From: Chloroflexota bacterium
GTDB taxonomy: Bacteria; Chloroflexota; Anaerolineae; J102
Assembly: GCA_024276255.1 (NCBI GenBank)
Contig: JAJRXO010000648.1
Location: 1-6,196, forward strand
Length of the DNA: 6,196 nt
Direction: 5' to 3'
Under the pieces are notes generated by a model. It was given only the letters and a program-made list of their open reading frames with translations. It did no database searches and was not told where the DNA came from. The position numbers were made by a program, and so were the translations under genes. How positions within the stretch are numbered: position 1 is the stretch's first letter; every line of letters starts with the position of its first letter. Positions 3,820 to 6,196 of the stretch are shown one piece after another.

Positions 3820-6196
3820 TTAACCATCCAGTTCTTCGTCCAGGCTGATGCCGTCACCGATGATAGCGTCCAGATCATCTTCGGCGAAATCCATGCCCAG
3901 GGGCATGCCCAATTCGGCTACCGTATCGCTGTCGAAGGACTCATCGAGCACGGCGTCGAGGGTTTCCAGCTTTTCGGCAGCCTCTTTCTCGGCAAGCTTT
4001 TCGGCAGCCTCGCGCTGTTGGGCTGCGGCCAACCGCGAACGGAAGCCCGTGCCTACGGGGATCAACTTGCCGATGATCACGTTTTCCTTCAGGCCGCGCA
4101 GGGCATCGGTAGCGCCGCGCACAGCAGCATCGGTGAGCACCCGTGTGGTCTCCTGGAAAGAAGCCGCGGCCAGGAAACTGTCGGTATTCAAGGAGGCCTT
4201 GGTGATGCCCATGAGGGTGAGTTCGTACGAGGCTGGTTGACCGCCCTCGCTCACCACACGCTCGTTTTCCTCGTGCAGATCGAAGATGTCAATCAGCTCG
4301 CCGGGCAGGAACTGGGTATCGCCGGCCTCGGTGATGTTGACACGTCGCAGCATCTGGCGCAGGATGATCTCGATGTGCTTGTCGTGGATGCCCACGCCCT
4401 GACTGCGGTACACTTTTTGCACCTCGTCCAGCAAATACATCTGGCAGGCTTCGCGGCCCTGGATGCGCAGCACCTCTTTGGGGTTCTTGGAACCACCCGT
4501 AAGCTGCTGTCCGGCCTGTACACGATCGCCCTTGCTGACACGCAGGCGAGCCGAAGGCGCAATGCGCTCCCGCCACTCGATGGTTTCTTCGCGGCGGATG
4601 TAGAGCATATTATCCTCGAAGTAGGCTTCACCATCCATTCCGGCCAGGATCTCTTTGCCATCGCCATTCCGGGCGACCACGGTATCGGCCTGCACCCGGT
4701 CGCCATCGCCGACGATCAATTCGTAACCAGCAGGTATTTCTATCTCGCGGCGCATCACGTGGGTGTCGGTCACCGAAATCCAGCGCTCTTCGCCTTCCCA
4801 GTTCACGTCGAAGATACCATCGATCTCACTGATGACGGCTTCGCCCTTGGGGTTACGAGCCTCGAACAGCTCTTCCACGCGGGGCAGACCCTGGGTAATG
4901 TCGCCACCGGCAGCCACACCACCCGTGTGGAAGGTGCGCAGGGTGAGCTGCGTGCCGGGTTCACCGATGGATTGGGCGGCAATGATGCCCACGGCTTCAC
5001 CCAGTTCGACCAGGCCACCGCGACCCAGGTCGCGGCCATAGCACTGCCGGCAAATGCCGAAGCGGGTCTCACAGGTGAGCGGCGAACGCATGAAGAGCTT
5101 GTCGATGGAAGAGGCGACGATGTCGCTGACCTCGTCTTCGGTGAGCATGGTGCCGGCCGGCGCCAGCACGGCCCCGGTTTCCGGATCCACCACATCTTCC
5201 AGGGTAACGCGGCCCAGCATGCGTTCGGCGAATGTGACGCCGACCGATTCGGCATCCTCGCGTTTGATCCAGATGCCGTTGCCGGTGCCACAGTCTTCTT
5301 CGGTGATGATGACATCCTGTGCCACGTCGACCAGGCGCCGCGTGAGATACCCGGCATCGGCCGTGCGCAGGGCGGTATCGGCCAGGCCCTTGCGGGCGCC
5401 GTGTGTGCTGAGGAAGTATTCCAGGGCGGTAAGGCCTTCGCGGAAATTCGAGCGGATGGGCAGGGCGATGATGCGGCCAGAGGGATCGGCCATGAGGCCG
5501 CGCATACCTGCCAGCTGGCGGATCGGCTGCACACCTCCCTTGGTGGCTCCCGATCTGGACATGGCGCCCAGGCCCTCGCGCGGATCCAGCAACTTCTGTA
5601 CCTCGACGGTCAGTTCATCGGTCGCATGGGTCCACAGAGCCACCACTTTATTGTATTTTTCGTCCTCGGTGATCAAACCGCGCCGATATTGGCGTTCTGC
5701 TTTGTCCACCTCGGCAGTGGTTTCGTTGATGATGGTCTCTTTCGATTCCGGAACCTGAATATCGCTGATGGCGATGGTGGTGCCGGAGCGGGTGGCAAAG
5801 CGGAAACCGATGTCCTTGATGGTGTCAACCACATCGGGAGTGCGCTCGGCCCCCAGACGCTTGTAGGTCAGGGCTACCACATCGCTCAGGGTGCTCTTGT
5901 CGAGCACGGCGTTGATGAAACGCATCTCCTTGGGCATATAGTGGTTGAAGATCACCCGGCCCACCGTGGTGTCGATGAGGCCGCTGGGCGTCTCCTGGTC
6001 GGGCACAATGCCCGCCTTTTTGAGGGCGAGGGTGATATCGCGATACGCGGCGGGGCCAATGCCCGGCAGATCGACGAGGCCGCGGCGGCCGCTTTTCTGC
6101 AGGATGGACACAACGCCACCGGCCGATTCGATCCCCGCATTCTGCAGGGCTTCGATCACGCGTTCCGATAGGTCCAGGGAGGAAACAGGGATTTCG
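3820..6196 (-). CDS. rpoC: DNA-directed RNA polymerase subunit beta', C-terminal part (5' end outside window)
   Basis: This is the beta' subunit, which with beta forms the RNA polymerase active-site cleft. The 791 visible residues start mid-gene; the reading frame runs open to the window edge, and the GTG at 6157-6159 is an internal codon. In order there are: an alpha-CTD-like segment (about 1-63), TTVGR (76-80), the conserved stretch GFRFATRSGTTIAI, the zinc site (Cys302 in EEDCGT, and Cys375, Cys382, Cys385 in CETRFGICRQCYG), and GEAVGIIAAQSIGEPGTQLT leading into the trigger loop (Leu419, Arg420, His423). DITQGLPRVEELFEARNPK follows at once, so there is no SI3 insertion. Then come NDKHIE-like HDKHIEIILRQML, and LMGITKASLNTDSFLAAASFQ near the end. 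The last 73 residues form a charged helix and an acidic tail. The stop is TAA. It lies 163 bases upstream of rpsL, with no ribosomal gene between. Confidence 0.99.
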   Translation of the reverse strand, partial: EIPVSSLDLSERVIEALQNAGIESAGGVVSILQKSGRRGLVDLPGIGPAAYRDITLALKKAGIVPDQETPSGLIDTTVGRVIFNHYMPKEMRFINAVLDKSTLSDVVALTYKRLGAERTPDVVDTIKDIGFRFATRSGTTIAISDIQVPESKETIINETTAEVDKAERQYRRGLITEDEKYNKVVALWTHATDELTVEVQKLLDPREGLGAMSRSGATKGGVQPIRQLAGMRGLMADPSGRIIALPIRSNFREGLTALEYFLSTHGARKGLADTALRTADAGYLTRRLVDVAQDVIITEEDCGTGNGIWIKREDAESVGVTFAERMLGRVTLEDVVDPETGAVLAPAGTMLTEDEVSDIVASSIDKLFMRSPLTCETRFGICRQCYGRDLGRGGLVELGEAVGIIAAQSIGEPGTQLTLRTFHTGGVAAGGDITQGLPRVEELFEARNPKGEAVISEIDGIFDVNWEGEERWISVTDTHVMRREIEIPAGYELIVGDGDRVQADTVVARNGDGKEILAGMDGEAYFEDNMLYIRREETIEWRERIAPSARLRVSKGDRVQAGQQLTGGSKNPKEVLRIQGREACQMYLLDEVQKVYRSQGVGIHDKHIEIILRQMLRRVNITEAGDTQFLPGELIDIFDLHEENERVVSEGGQPASYELTLMGITKASLNTDSFLAAASFQETTRVLTDAAVRGATDALRGLKENVIIGKLIPVGTGFRSRLAAAQQREAAEKLAEKEAAEKLETLDAVLDESFDSDTVAELGMPLGMDFAEDDLDAIIGDGISLDEELDG
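3968..4011 (-). repeat. Short direct repeat in the RpoC tail
   Basis: A 17-base sequence, AGCTTTTCGGCAGCCTC on the plus strand, occurs at 3968-3984 and identically at 3995-4011, a period of 27 bases or nine codons. It encodes two AAEKL units inside a helical stretch of alternating Ala, Glu and Lys. It looks like an in-frame duplication within the poorly constrained tail of beta'. Confidence 0.7.
6007..6195 (-). other. Alpha-CTD-like helix-hairpin-helix domain within RpoC
   Basis: The first 63 visible residues of RpoC include VSSLDLSERVIEALQNAGIE, followed by LVDLPGIGPAAYRDITLALK and KAGI. This closely follows the alpha subunit C-terminal domain, which in many bacteria reads like EELDLSVRAYNCLKRAGI, then LLKIRGLGRKSLEEVKEKL and an ELGL-type end. 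The PGIG turn matches the helix-hairpin-helix glycine motif. E. coli beta' has no such domain just before TTVGR. The upstream boundary is outside the window, so whether it is a single insertion or one of several copies is unknown. DNA binding or contact with another polymerase part is inferred from family resemblance. Confidence 0.65.

Noticed and set aside
6157..6159. GTG as a possible start of a separate, shorter rpoC-like gene
   Set aside because: The frame stays open upstream to the window edge and the residues before the GTG belong to the alpha-CTD-like segment, so this is an internal valine codon.
3718..6171. 817-codon open frame on the plus strand opposite rpoC
   Set aside because: It is antisense to an unmistakable RpoC and starts in the rpsL-rpoC gap. 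Its translation has no recognisable domain. Such long antisense frames arise from codon bias in GC-rich genes.

Overview
The window holds the classic bacterial RNA polymerase/str gene cluster, read entirely on the minus strand. From right to left it contains the 3' two-thirds or so of rpoC (RNA polymerase beta'), then rpsL (S12), rpsG (S7), fusA (EF-G) and the first 46 codons of tuf (EF-Tu). All five proteins are recognised from their translations. There is no mobile element, CRISPR array, defence system, tRNA or rRNA in the window. The interest lies in one unexpected protein domain and in unusually structured gaps between the genes.

Organism: a bacterium with fairly GC-rich coding sequence. 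S12 is the long form, with about 15 extra residues before the RGVCT segment compared with E. coli. RpoC lacks the SI3 insertion that interrupts the E. coli trigger loop. The S12, S7 and EF-G wording looks to me like Chloroflexota (Anaerolineae/Caldilineae-like). That is a tentative inference from memory, not a database result.

Layout: rpoC ends at 3820. A 163-base gap follows, with a good extended -10 promoter and, almost at its predicted start site, a perfect 12-bp hairpin. rpsL starts with TTG. The 216-base rpsL-rpsG gap holds a 25-bp near-perfect hairpin plus a smaller hairpin whose strand can compete with it; this is where E. coli carries its S7 translational-repression site. The 45-base rpsG-fusA gap holds two mutually exclusive hairpins and no Shine-Dalgarno sequence for fusA. 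The 288-base fusA-tuf gap holds a separate extended -10 promoter, a structured leader and a possible 36-codon leader ORF whose stop codon overlaps the tuf Shine-Dalgarno.

Together the genes supply the transcription enzyme, two 30S proteins of the decoding centre and head, and the two elongation GTPases. The sequence suggests at least two new transcription starts (before rpsL and before tuf) and RNA-level control in every gap after rpoC. The most notable protein feature is a segment at the start of the visible RpoC that closely resembles the C-terminal DNA-binding domain of the RNA polymerase alpha subunit, placed just before the conserved TTVGR motif of beta'.
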